Assembly (NCBI RefSeq): GCF_048771995.1
Contig: NC_133064.1
Location: 25,337,001-25,401,000 of the forward strand
Direction: 5' to 3'
From: Taeniopygia guttata
Lineage: Eukaryota; Chordata; Aves; Passeriformes; Estrildidae
DNA: 64,000 bases
In this document: one piece after another, positions 12,055-21,943 of the stretch
Position numbering within the stretch: the stretch's first letter is position 1
Layout of the letters: the number at the start of each line of letters is the position of its first letter
Position numbers and translations under genes: made by a program
Notes under the pieces: generated by a model
Seen by the model: the letters and a program-made list of their open reading frames with translations, nothing else
Told to the model about the DNA's origin: nothing
Database searches by the model: none

Positions 12055-12296
12055 GTGAGTGTTGTGTGGGGATCTGACTGCATTGCCTGAATGTTTACCC
12101 AGCCTGCTTTTCTACAGGAGAGGTTTGTTTGGGACAGATATTAGGCAGCAGCACCCACCATCCATCTCCCGCATTTTTAATCCAGATGCATACAAGGAAA
12201 AAGAATGCCAGGATATGCATTGGTTGATGGGCAAACGATGGAGACTCTTGAAAAAGAAAAATACCTTCAAATTTGTCAACATAGTCTTGTGAATTA
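12055..12296. other. Unassigned sequence between P3 and P4
   Basis: No protein family, LTR ends or RNA gene recognised. It may be host DNA flanking P3 or part of the broken 3' LTR of P4. Confidence 0.3.
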
Positions 12297-12749
12297 TATG
12301 TGAATGCCACATCTTCCCCTGTTTACTATAATAAAAAGAAAAGGAGCTGCATTTTCAAATCTTCTGCTGGGCCCTTGAAGAAGAGAGAACAAACACAGCT
12401 TGAGAGGTTCCTTTAGCAATTTTCTAGTTGTCAATCAGAACCTCATTCAGATGCTGGCATAGAATGATCAGGGAGATTCTTTACCTGTAGAATATCTACT
12501 TCTATCTTATCACTAAAACAAGGTTTACAATATAAGAAACCCAAACAATAATGCAAAGAATTCTCATTGTTTCAGGTCCAAAAAGCTGAGTTTCAGGAGA
12601 AGGTCCACTGACTGGTGACGTTGATCTTTGACATCCTTGAAGGTCCTTCTCAGTCCTGAAACAGAACTACTGGATCCTGAAACAGAGAACAGCTGAAGAA
12701 AGTCACTAACAACAATTAGAAATCTATCAGATGTGACATTATCTACTTA

Positions 12750-12870
12750 TCAAGCACTATTGAGAAATCTCTGGAATTCCATGGCCACAGCCCTTAAATC
12801 AACCACTTGGGCCGGCTGACTCGTGGCTTTCCAGTACTTTGAGCTGGTAGCTCTTTCCACCTTTTTTTTT
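12750..12870 (-). pseudogene. pol: P4 RNase H scrap after an A-run
   Basis: Downstream of A20 (minus sense) the frame reads ...SQPAQVVDLRAVAMEFQRF, like the RNase H helix carrying the catalytic Glu (x-E-L-R-A-V) in alpha- and betaretroviruses. Here that Glu is Asp. P9 retains E at 44951-44953. The scrap ends within about 10 residues. Confidence 0.65.
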
Positions 12871-13406
12871 TTTTTTTTTTCCAAAAAGGCCAGCAGCAGC
12901 AGCGGGTCTTGGGACCCTGCGGTACTGGGCAGGGCGGGGGCCCCGGCCCGGGGGGGCGGACCAAGCGGCCCAGACCCGGCTGGTGGTCCGGGGAGCTCAG
13001 CCCCTCTGCCGAGCCCAGATTCATTTGGCTCGGTCCCTCCCCCCAGCAGAAGTATCACTTGGGGCTCCAGGACCTGGGGTCCCCGGGACAGCCGATGCCC
13101 ACCCACAGATGGGCGATCCATTCCAACCTTTTTTTTCACTGATTGACCACACCGTGCTGCCAGTGTCTCAGCAATTCCTCCCGCATTTCGCCCTCCCCCC
13201 CACTACAATGGATTGTTGCACAGCCCTCCGATTCGCGGCGTCACCTCCATCCCCCCCAGGCACGAGACCAGCAGCAACATTGTTGGACACCGCCCTCCCC
13301 CCCCCGCCCACAGACGCGAGCGGGAAGGGCGAAGCGCCCCGAGCTCCGGCGGACACCCCCTGGAGCAAGGGGACACCCTGTCCAAGATTGTGTTCGTCCC
13401 CGAAAA

Positions 13407-14543
13407 CTACTGAGTTTCAAAGATCTCAGCTGGGCGCCACAGGCAGTGAGCTGCCAAGCGGCGTCGCTGACGCGGAACAGGGCAGGAGAGGGGGGAGCTG
13501 GTTGCAGGCTCTAAAGCAGGCGGGCAGGATGCGATCCCCAGCGCGAGGCTACCGGCCGCTGGCACGGAACCGGCTGTCTCTGTCAGCGGCGGGGGCAACT
13601 CCGCACCCTCCCATTGCGCAGGAGGGGAATCTGGGCTGGTTGCAGGTGGCGAGGGCGGCTCCACACCTCCCTGCCACACAGAAGGGTGTGAATCCAGAGG
13701 CGATGCTGATCCACATGGCGGGGCGGCTGGTCTGCACGGGGGCCACAGGCACACGAAAAAATGCTGCGGCGGCCTCTCTCGGTCCCGGGGGGGGGATGCA
13801 GAGGAGGAGGCGGTGGTCCCTCTTCCACTGGTGAAGGCAAAGGGGCAGAAGGGACCGCGGCTTTGCTCGGAACAATTGTTGATGGAGGAAGGGGAGCCAC
13901 TGAAGGCTTCGGTCCTTTCTGTGCATGCTCCAAGGATGAAGAAAAAAAGCTGCTCTGGCTGCGCTGTGGGCAAATCTACCCCTCCCCATCCTGCGGGGGG
14001 GGGAAGAAACCAGCGGAGACTGTCCTTGAACGGCTCGGTCCCCGTCTGGCTGTGGCGGGGGGGGGCTGATGGCCACCCGCCCAGGGTGAGGGGCCCCTCT
14101 AACAGGATTCCCTTCCTCACAATGGAGGAAAGCGCCACATACATCCGGAACTCCTGAGAAATTCCCGCATCCCGTCTGCACTTCTCCCAAAAGTAGGGAT
14201 CCAGGGGCTGCCAGGCCCGCGGGTCCAGGGAGGATTCCAAATCCATGGGAAACCCACGAACTTTTGCCCATTGGAAAAACTCATAGAGATGTGTCTCCAA
14301 CACAGGAATTCTGTTCTGCAGAGCCAGAAATCTCAGCACTCCAGTAGTGTCCTCCTCTATGGGAGAAAATTGAACTTCCAAGTCCGAAGGCACCTCTTCC
14401 CAACCGTCACCCCATATCTCACAGAGGGCGGTATTGTAGGAAGGGGAAGAGTTAACATTACCTTCTCGGGGAAGCAAGAGTGTCCGGTTACAAGCAGGCT
14501 GCGCCCACGGGGTCCTAGCGAGGGTCCCAGCGGCGTCTCTCAT
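13407..14543 (-). pseudogene. gag: P4 gag-like frame: MA then proline-rich
   Basis: 378 codons are open. Residues about 60-130 resemble a class II matrix helix bundle (LYEFFQWAKVRGFPMDLES). From about residue 150 it becomes Pro/Ser/Gly-rich with PPPAGWGG and other poly-Pro stretches. The first ATG gives 50 residues with no family feature, so the true start may lie elsewhere. CA and NC are absent. The reverse frames of this GC-rich region are also open and are treated as composition artefacts. Confidence 0.55.
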
Positions 14544-14698
14544 CCCACGACTCCTCGAAGGCGTCTCTCATCCCACGACTCCTCGAACGGTCTCCGGACG
14601 TGCCTTCCGAGAGGGATCAGCAGATCCTTTTGTGTTCAGCCTTGGCTGCGAACTCCGCCTGAACCATCAGGGTCCTGGTTCTTCAGCCTAAGCCACAG

Positions 14699-14717
14699 CC
14701 AACGTTGGGGTTCACCA
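14699..14717 (-). other. P4 PBS, tRNA-Trp-like
   Basis: The minus strand reads TGGTGAACCCCAACGTTGG, close to the tRNA-Trp PBS of avian leukosis-type viruses (TGGTGACCCCGACGTGAT). It sits about 47 nt after the LTR end, unusually far, so another primer site nearer the LTR cannot be excluded. Confidence 0.5.
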
Positions 14718-14763
14718 CTTATCGGATGTGCCCCCAACGTCTGGGAAGAGTCTGAACTCCAAT

Positions 14764-15136
14764 GATTTCAGAAGGCTAATTACTTGATTATACTATATTA
14801 TACTATAATTTTATTACACTATATTACACTAACAAGAACTATCAATAACTAACTATATCATTAATAAGAAAAACCCATGACACCCTGCCGAGAGTCCCGA
14901 CACAGCTATGGATCCAATTGGTCAATGAATCCAAAACAACCATCACCAGAATCCAATCAAGCAATCACCTTGGGTAAACAATCTCCATATCACATTCCAC
15001 ATGGGCACAAACACAGGAGCAGCGAATGAGATAATAATTGCTTTGATTCTCTTTGTTTCTTTCACAGCTTCTCTCAGGAGAAATCCTGAGAAAGCTGTTT
15101 CTCTTTGTTTAGAGGGTATGTGAATGCCATAATTAT
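14764..15136 (-). repeat. P4 5' LTR
   Basis: The minus strand starts ATGGCATTCACATA and ends AGCCTTCTGAAATCA. It shares the 'ggaatgtgatatggagattg' block and the CTGTGTCGGACTC-type block with L1 (23499-23780). From memory this resembles a common passerine ERVK LTR. The pol scrap P5 begins immediately beside its 5' end. Confidence 0.7.
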
Positions 15137-15757
15137 ATGTTCTAAAAAGAGCACTGGAATATTTAGCACACAAGAAAGGAACCATATATACTGATTCAAA
15201 GTATGCTTTTGGGGTAGTACACACCTTTGGAAAAAATTTGGGAAGAAAGAGGGTTGCTAAACTCAAAAGGAAAGGGACTGATAGATGAGGGACTCATTTT
15301 GGAGGTTTTAGAGGCATTAAAATGGCCTGAAGAAATTGCTGTAGTACATGTTAAAGGACACCAAAGGGAAATTACTTTAGAAATAAGAGGAAATAATCTG
15401 GCATATCAAGAGGCTAGAGATGCAGTAGAACATGGGACCAAAAGGGTTATGTTAATTATGACCCCAGATAGAGAAGAATTGGAAGTTCCAAAGTTTAGTG
15501 AGATGGAGGAAAGGGAGATAAGTAGGATATGGGGAGAGAAAGACCAGTTAGGGAAATGGAAACTTCCTGATGGGAGAAAATTATGTAATAAGCCGCTTAC
15601 AATGAAAATATTAGAAGACATGCATCAAAAAACTCATTGGGGTACTCAAGATCTGTGTGATGACTTTCTAAGGAATTATGGCTGTATTGGAATTTCTGGA
15701 TTGGCAAAACAAGTAACTGAAAGGTGTGTAATTTGTCAAAAGATACATAAAAAGGTG
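15137..15757 (+). pseudogene. pol: P5: pol scrap (RNase H to integrase zinc finger)
   Basis: Starts in RNase H (YTDSKYAFGVVHTFG), shifts frame near 15225, then from 15227 reads through IAVVHVKGHQ and the integrase HHCC region (H..H near THWGTQDL; CVIC at 15727-15738). It resembles the same region of P6 (20210-20730) and P7 but is not identical to either. The left edge is the P4 LTR. The right edge is a short TGTTATGTG stretch resembling the start of the P6 LTR. Confidence 0.75.
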
Positions 15758-15801
15758 TTATGTGTAGTAGATATAATTCATGCCATTTCTAATGTGATAT
15801 A

Positions 15802-16396
15802 TGTTATGGGTAATAAACATAATTTGCTCCATTCCTTGTATGGAATATATAATGTTAAATACTTGTTAGATTATACCTCGTTTGTACTAGCCTCCCCCCC
15901 CTTCTCCCCTCCGAGACCGGGTGTATGTTGGAAACTAATTTACAAGTAAGAAGATACGGCTTGCCAGGAGATGGGCCATGTCTGGAAAGCTGCGGGAGAC
16001 CCCAGGCGCTGATCATCGCGTGAACGACCCGAGATGGATATCTTGGAGATCCCCGGACAGATACATGTGAATGCAGCGTTCCCGTAAATTTCATCACGGG
16101 ATTCAACAACTCTGGACACTGAATTATTAACATATGGACTCTGAATAGAAGAAAGGACTGATTGCAAAAATCTTGGCCTCAGGCAGAATTTTCCCTATAA
16201 AACTCGCTTGTGCCAGGATGGAGGTGTGTGGGCATGGAGGAAAACCTCTGCTGAGGCTGACTCCTTGTTGCACACCCAGGGCCGACCCCGGGCTCGGCTC
16301 TGTTCTTTCCTTGTGGCTGGCTAGATAAAATTTGATTGCAAAATAAATAATTTATTTTTCATATTAATTTGGCTGGACAAATTTTCATTTATAACA
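15802..16396 (+). repeat. P6 5' LTR
   Basis: TGTTATGGG...TTTATAACA, 595 bp. AATAAA-type signals lie at about 16343. A C-run and a purine/pyrimidine-asymmetric stretch are near 15895. It differs from the 3' copy at the GAGACCGGG/GAGGCCGGG site and in the AATAAATAATTT stretch. Confidence 0.9.
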
Positions 16397-16400
16397 AACT

Positions 16401-16419
16401 TGATGACCCCTTACGTGAT
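16401..16419 (+). other. P6 PBS, tRNA-Trp-like
   Basis: TGATGACCCCTTACGTGAT follows the LTR by 4 nt. It aligns with the tRNA-Trp PBS (TGGTGACCCCGACGTGAT) with one mismatch and a small insertion. P4 and P9, which are class II, also have Trp-like sites. Confidence 0.55.
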
Positions 16420-17184
16420 CTGGTTTGGGGGTATCCTGGGAGTTCCCTATCCTGGATCCGGGTGGCTCCCTGCTGATTTCAGCAGCCGGACAGGACTGCA
16501 GAACTCCACGGAACCAACCAGATTCCAAAAGCAGCCAAAAAGCCACATTAAGGAAAGGATATAAACGGGCCCAGAGCTCTTGAAATTCGGAGCTAAATCT
16601 CCGAGGCTGCAGCAATTTTTCACTCGTAAAATCGACGTGCATGAAGAATCCCCGCGGGAAAAGGACCCGTGAGTACTGCGTGGTTGGGTGGCGCGTGGGT
16701 GGGTGTGTGTTTGAGTGAGACGTGACATAGTCACGGCGCGAGAGTGGACCCCAAAAAACCGCAGTTCCACTAGCCCGAGAGGGAGGTGGTCGGCTACGGG
16801 GGAAGTGAAAGGACTCGGGTATACTCATAACACGCATACGACCTGAAACTCTGGGAGTTACGGGGATCCACCCACGGATGGGTCGGGGGAGGGAAGGTAC
16901 GTTCTCGTGGACTCGAGAAATTGGTAACCTCACTGGCTCTGGGCTCGGGGAGCCCAGGAAAACAGGTAAAAGAGAGCTCACTCATTTTCCAGCCGAAAAA
17001 CCCACAGACCGGTTCGCTGTATGGTCATTTAGGTTGGCACGGTTCGGTTGGGAGAAGACCGGTTTAAACACTTGGTAAACTCAGTTCGGGATTGGACTGA
17101 AATACACATTTTAGCACGCGGGTAACTGACTTCTCAGAACAACTTGTGGACACTTACTTGGAATACGGTAAGAAAACTTTAAAT

Positions 17185-17240
17185 ATGGGACAAGGGAACA
17201 GTAAAATGCCCCTTAAGTTAATGTTTAAAAAGGCTGTGCA
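17185..17240 (+). pseudogene. gag: P6 gag matrix N-terminus only
   Basis: ATG at 17185 opens MGQGNSKMPLKLMFKKA, with Gly2 and Ser6 suited to N-myristoylation, as at the start of gamma-like matrix proteins. After about 17 residues the similarity stops and the frame runs into GC-rich sequence to a TAG at 17431. The rest of MA, p12 and CA is missing. Confidence 0.7.
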
Positions 17241-18420
17241 GCTCCGTGCAGCCGCAGGCAGCGTGCCTCTGCAGTTTTTAAAACTCGTGCGGCAGAGGCA
17301 GACGCGGCAGTGCCGGCTCGGAGGGAGCGAGGGGGGGGTCTGCCTGCCCCTGCCCTTCGCAGCGGTGCGGGGCGGCTTTGGTTTCCCCGCGGCGGGAGGG
17401 GGAAGCGGAGGGGGCTCCGACCTACCCCGATAGCGGCGGGGGCGGCAGCGGCTCCCGGTGGCGGCGGAGAGAGCAGGCAGCGAGGGGAGCACGGCTCGGG
17501 CTTTCCTGCCACGCACAGGCGAGGGGAGCACGGCTCGGGCTTTCCTGCCACGCACGGGCGAGGGGAGCACGGCTCGGACTTTCCTGCCACGCACGGGCGG
17601 GGGGGAGCACGGCTCGGGCTTTCCTGCCACACACGGGTGGCGGGGGAGCACAGCTCGGGCTTTCCTGCCACACACGGGCGGGGGGAGCACGGCTCGGGCT
17701 TTCCTGACACGCGTGGGCAGCACTGGTCGCCGCTCGGCCACGTGGCGTGGGGAAACCCGTTCCTGCAGGTGGCAGTTTTAAAAACAGCACAAGCTGCTGC
17801 TACTGCTCTGCAGGGCTGAAATCTAAGTGCTTTTTGCTTCTCGACCACGGTTTTTGGAAATCGGCAGCGAATTTGTCTTGTTTCTGGTCAATATAAAGTT
17901 GTGCTGTGCATTTTACGCCTAAAATGAGAGTGGGACAATGAAGAGCTAGATTATGCCAGGCTGTGGGAATATGCCAGCGCGCAGCTGTTCCCTATTAAGA
18001 CAACTAGCTACAAGGTAAGTACGGGGCAGCTGCCCCTCCATACAAAGTTCCTCCATCACAAGCACAAGTCTCGGCAGCCCCTCCCCTCCTCCCCTCCAGA
18101 TCGGTCTGCATCACCCCTAATGCAGGAATATCAGCTGCAGACACACCGAGACATTCTCAACCTTTCCCCCCCCCCCCCCGCCATCTCATGCAACACGGGG
18201 ACAAACACACATACGCTCCTCACTGAGAAAAAAAAAAAAAAAAATCTCCTTTCGCCAGTAGAACTCAGTGTAAGATGAGGAGAGAAAACACAGAAGGTAG
18301 CGATAATGAAAGGAACAAACCTGATCTATTTAAAAGAGTCCCGGCCTTCCCATACGGGGAAGGTAAAACCACCCAAACAACATGAAAACCAGAGTTACCT
18401 CAAAAGGCCCCAGGGAAAGC
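17241..18420 (+). other. Non-gag insert in P6 replacing MA-CA
   Basis: About 1.2 kb with no retroviral motif. The first ~590 bases are very GC- and CpG-rich (CpG-island-like) and hold a 39-bp tandem array. Later parts are mixed, with a strong splice-donor-like ACAAG|GTAAGT at about 18013, a C-run (about 18167), an A19 run (about 18225) and no long ORF. The left edge interrupts MA; the right edge precedes the zinc-knuckle region. Host sequence captured by a retrovirus, or a later insertion, are both possible. I cannot identify a source gene. Confidence 0.55.
17482..17719 (+). repeat. 39-bp tandem repeat (about 6 copies) inside the P6 insert
   Basis: Unit starts GAGGGGAGCACGGCTCGGGC and recurs at 17482, 17521, 17560, about 17599, 17640 and 17680, with one-base length changes in later units. 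39 nt is 13 codons. The gag frame reads STARAFLPRTG-like repeats in the first units and later loses register. Confidence 0.85.
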
Positions 18421-18432
18421 CGGCACACACCT

Positions 18433-18546
18433 AAAAGAAAAACAAACAGGTAAGTGCCCCTGAATGTTTTTACTGTAGAAAGAAAGGACACCTCAAGAGG
18501 GATTGTAAGAAACGAATAAAGGATGAAAAGGTCTTTCAAGAAGAAT
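18433..18546 (+). pseudogene. gag: P6 gag nucleocapsid zinc knuckle
   Basis: Reads CPECFYCRKKGHLKRDCKK, with a complete C-x2-C-x4-H-x4-C knuckle, then a stop (TAG) at about 18546. Protease follows, the expected gag-pol order of gamma-like viruses. Frame upstream is lost. Confidence 0.8.
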
Positions 18547-18548
18547 AG

Positions 18549-18930
18549 AGGTGTCAGGGGCTTTATAACTTGGGGTCACGGACATCGAGAGAGCCCTTGA
18601 TAAAATTAAAAGTTGGACCCCAAAAACAGGAGCTGGTATTTTTAGTTGATTCTGGAGCAGAAAGAACCACAGTTCAAAGACTGCCCCCTGGATGTGTCAA
18701 AGGTAAGGATTTCATGACTGTGATTGGGGCTAAAGGGGAGCCCTTTCAAGTCCCCCGTCCTAAGGAATGCAGAAATAGAATCTGATAATAAAATCTGTGT
18801 TGGGGATGTTTTATTAGTAGAAGAAACAGAATACAATTTATTGGGAAGGGATTTAATGGTGATATTTTGGAATAAGTATAATTGCAAAGGACTCACAACT
18901 CATGGTAAGTTTATACAACCTAACTACTGA
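18549..18930 (+). pseudogene. pol: P6 protease
   Basis: FLVDSGAERTTV at about 18640 is the retropepsin active site (D-S-G). A frameshift near 18780 breaks the frame; the C-terminal part continues with YNLLGRDLM, the conserved (L)LGRD helix. Dead as a single protein. Confidence 0.8.
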
Positions 18931-18957
18931 GGATGAAAAGAAAATTGATCCCAGGGT

Positions 18958-19812
18958 TTGGCACATTCCGGGGGAAGCTGGAAAATTAGACATAGAAAGC
19001 AACAACTAAGATGGACTTCTCTTCCTCAAGGGTTTGTGGAATCACCAAATCTCTTTGGTCAGGCCCTGGAAAAGGTGCTTAGCAAATTTGTGCCAGTCCA
19101 GGGAACCAAACTATTGCAATATGTAGACGACTTATTAGTAGCTGGCTCTAAGGAGGATGAAGTAAGGACTGGAACTATAGCTCTGTTAAACTTCCTGGGA
19201 GGACGAGGGTTGAAAGTTTCAAAGTCTAAATTACAATTCACTGAACCTGAAGTGAAATACTTGGGGCATTGGCTGACAAAGGGGAAAAAGAAACTAGACC
19301 CAGACCGGGTGGCAGGGATAATTGCATTGCCCCCTCCCCAGACAAAAAGAGAAGTCAGGCAATTGCTGGGACTTTTGGGCTTTTTCAGACAATGGATCGA
19401 AGGGTACAGTGAAAAGGTAAGGTTTTTATATGACAAATTTGCCACAGACAGACTTAAGTGGACTAAAAAGGATGAAAAGAGCTACAGAGGATTAAAAGAA
19501 ACCCTCATGGCAGCTCCAGTATTAAGTCTCCCTGACCTAAAAAAAAGGCCCTTCCAGCTCTTTGTAGATGTGAGCAACCACACTGCCCACGGAGTTCTGA
19601 CCCAGGACTGGGCAGGGGCCAAAAAAAAAAAAAAAAACAGTTGGATATCTATCCAAACTCCTGGACCCTGTCAGCAGGGGATGGCCCACCTGCTTACAAG
19701 CAATTGTGGCAGTGGCAATATTAGTAGAAGAAGCCAAAAAGGTAACATTCGGGGCTTCATTAACCATTTACTCCCCTCACAATGTGAGAAGCATCTTGCA
19801 GCAGAAAGCTGA
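18958..19812 (+). pseudogene. pol: P6 reverse transcriptase, N-terminal deletion
   Basis: Opens in RT linker sequence and jumps at about 18990 from the GKL position directly to RKQQLRWTSLPQGF. Compared with P7 (28930-29338) about 400 nt are gone, including the fingers and first palm Asp. YVDD is kept (LLQYVDDLLVAG, about 19117). Thumb and connection follow. An A17 run at 19621 shifts the frame. Confidence 0.8.
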
Positions 19813-20613
19813 CAAGTGGCTGACAGATGCCAGGCTCCTGAAATATGAAGCTATTTTAATCCATTCCCAGGACCTGGAGCTAAAAACTACCCCAGCGCAA
19901 AATCCTGCCCAGTTTCTGTTTGGGGCAGTCCAAGGGCATCCTCCCCATGACTGTGCTGAAATGGTAGAATTACAGACCAAAATACGACCTGATTTAGAAA
20001 AAGAACTCGAGGAAGGGGAAAAATGGTTTGTGGATGGGTCTGCCAGGGTGATAGACGGGAAAAGAAGTCGGGATATGCAGTCATAGATGGGAGAACGGGA
20101 GGGGTGGTAGAATCTGGGCCCCTGAGTGCAGGGTGGTCAGCTCAGGCCTGTGAGCTGTATGCAGTATACAGGGCTTTGCTGGGTCTTAAAGGGAAAAAGG
20201 GGACAATTTTCACTGATTCCAAATATGCATTTGGGGTGGTGCACACCTTTGGGAAAATCTGGGAAGAAAGAGGTCTGCTAAACACATGAGGAAAGGGATT
20301 GATTCATGAAGAAATAATTAAACAAATCCTAAAAGCCATTAGAGGGCCAGAAGCTATTGCTATAGTCCATGTAAAAGGACACCAAACCGGAAGGCAATTC
20401 AGGACTCGGGGGAACAATTTAGCAGACAAAGAGGCAAAAAGCGCTGCTTTGCTAAAGGTAAGTGCCCCAGAGGTTGAAAAAGAATTCCCCCCCCACCCCT
20501 CTGAAACAGAGATAGAGGCTTATCGGAAAATCGGGGTACAGTTAGAAGGAGGTAAGTGGAAGTTACCAGATGGGAGGGAACTGTTGTCAAAGGAATACAC
20601 TAGGAAGATTTAA
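19706..20613 (+). pseudogene. pol: P6 RNase H and integrase N-terminus
   Basis: 19706-20086 is the RT connection into RNase H (KWFVDGSARV with the first Asp). 20023-20289 continues with CELYAVYRALL (Glu) and FTDSKYAFGVV (Asp). 20299-20613 has VHVKGHQ and NNLADKEAK. Frameshifts and a TGA at 20287-20289 separate the parts. Confidence 0.8.
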
Positions 20614-21545
20614 AAAAGATTACACCAACAAACACACTGGGGGGCCCGAGCTCTGGCAGAGTAATTCCTGAGATTCTTCGGCTGCAAAGGTATATATGAA
20701 TTGGCTAAACAAGAGGTGCAAGGGGGCATAACTTGCAAAAAAAAAAAAATTGTGCAAACTCCCAAAGGTTAATGGGGAGTCGTCCAGCAGCTTACCGGCC
20801 TTTTGAAAGGATTCAGGTAGATTTCACTGATCTACCCAAGGTCGGGAGACACAAGTTCTTATTAGTCATAGTGGACAAGCTAACCCACTGGGTAGAAGCT
20901 TTCCCAAGCTCCCGGGCTACAGCCCAAACAGTATTAGAAGAAATTATACTGCGCTATGGGTTAGTAAGCTACATTGATTTGGACCAGGGCACACATTTCA
21001 CATCAAAGATCATCAAACTATTGGCAGATGCTTTAGGCATATGAATCAAACACTGAAGGCCCAATTAACAAAATTAATGTTAGAAACAAAAATGTCATAG
21101 ATGAAATGCCTCCCGTTAGCCTTATTAAATATAAGAACTATGCCTCATTCCGACGGGACTTTCACCTTTTGAAATGTTATATGGGATGCCTTATACCCAT
21201 GGTATGCCTGTAGGGCATCCGAAATTAGAGGATAAACAAATACAACCATATCTAGTAGAATTAAATAAGAATCTCGAAGAATTGCAAAAGCAGGGGGTAA
21301 TTATGCAAAACAGCCCTCTTGGCTTCTCGATACATAAAATACAATCTGGAGACAGGGTGCTTGTGAAAACCTGGCGGGAAGCCCCATTAACGCCTCAATG
21401 GGAGGGACCTTTTCTTGTTCTTTTAACTACAGATACCGCTATACGAACTGCAGAAAAGGGGTGGACACACGCGTCAAGGGTAAAAAAGGTCGATCTCCAG
21501 GACCAGGCACCAGAGTGGAAAATCACCTCCCCCCCGGAGATTTGA
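20614..21545 (+). pseudogene. pol: P6 integrase, catalytic Glu deleted
   Basis: The zinc-finger part is broken by an A-run near 20738. The core (20733-21044) has QVDFTDL (first Asp) and DLDQGTHF (second Asp). After LADALGI the sequence jumps to MNQTLKA. The P7 segment holding the WELHTP...SSGRVEK block is missing, so the catalytic Glu is lost. 21174-21545 is the C-terminal domain (WEGPFLVLLTTDTAI) with its normal stop. Confidence 0.8.
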
Positions 21546-21943
21546 AGATTACCCTAAAGCGGCCAAGTAAATAACTGAGCACATCTATCAAGCGTTCTAT
21601 GCCAGAGTGTAACTATTATCCTGTCCTACATTTCCCTTGCAGATACTGTCATAAAGTTTGAACTGTTCATTATTGAATTAAACAAAGTGGGTTGTTTGGG
21701 AAGTGTGTTGAGCAGGAGGAAGACCTGACTGGCCGTTTTCTGGTAAATAGCCACAAGGCTAAGATCGTTCTAATTAGATTCAATAATCCAAGTTTTAGGG
21801 TTTTTTTTTCTTGTTTTCCTCTCATATCAGAAGGAATTAAGGGGTAAATTACAAACAAAAGCTAAAATTGTTATTGAGTGTCATAGGTCGAACAACGTAC
21901 CTCACAGTGCAGACTACACCAGTGAGGCATTTTAAACAAAGGT
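21546..21943 (+). other. P6 pol-env interval
   Basis: About 400 bases with no clear frame. Candidate place for the env splice acceptor, but no single site stands out. Confidence 0.3.

Larger units (their letters stand above)
12297..15136 (-). mobile_element. P4: deleted class II provirus with Trp-like PBS
   Basis: Minus order: 5' LTR 15136-14764, leader with PBS, gag-like frame 14543-13407, GC-rich proline tract, A20 run, RNase H scrap (12870-12750), about 440 bases of unassigned sequence, a polypurine tract (AAACAGGGGAAGA, 12324-12312) and 15 bases of 3' LTR (TGTGGCATTCACATA, 12311-12297) where it is cut. No CA, NC, RT core or integrase is visible. P9 has the same gag to A-run to RNase H join. 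Confidence 0.7.

Noticed and set aside
12059..12292. Short frame between P3 and P4 as a retrocopy of a host gene
   Set aside because: I could not match it to any family, and stops interrupt all three frames.
13168..14271. Overlapping frames antisense to P4 gag
   Set aside because: Composition artefacts of the proline/GC-rich region; the minus-strand frame has the MA-like helix.
17154..17848. Long minus-strand frames of about 200 codons over the P6 insert
   Set aside because: They arise from the 39-bp GC-rich array (repeated KPEPCSP) and have no start context or family.
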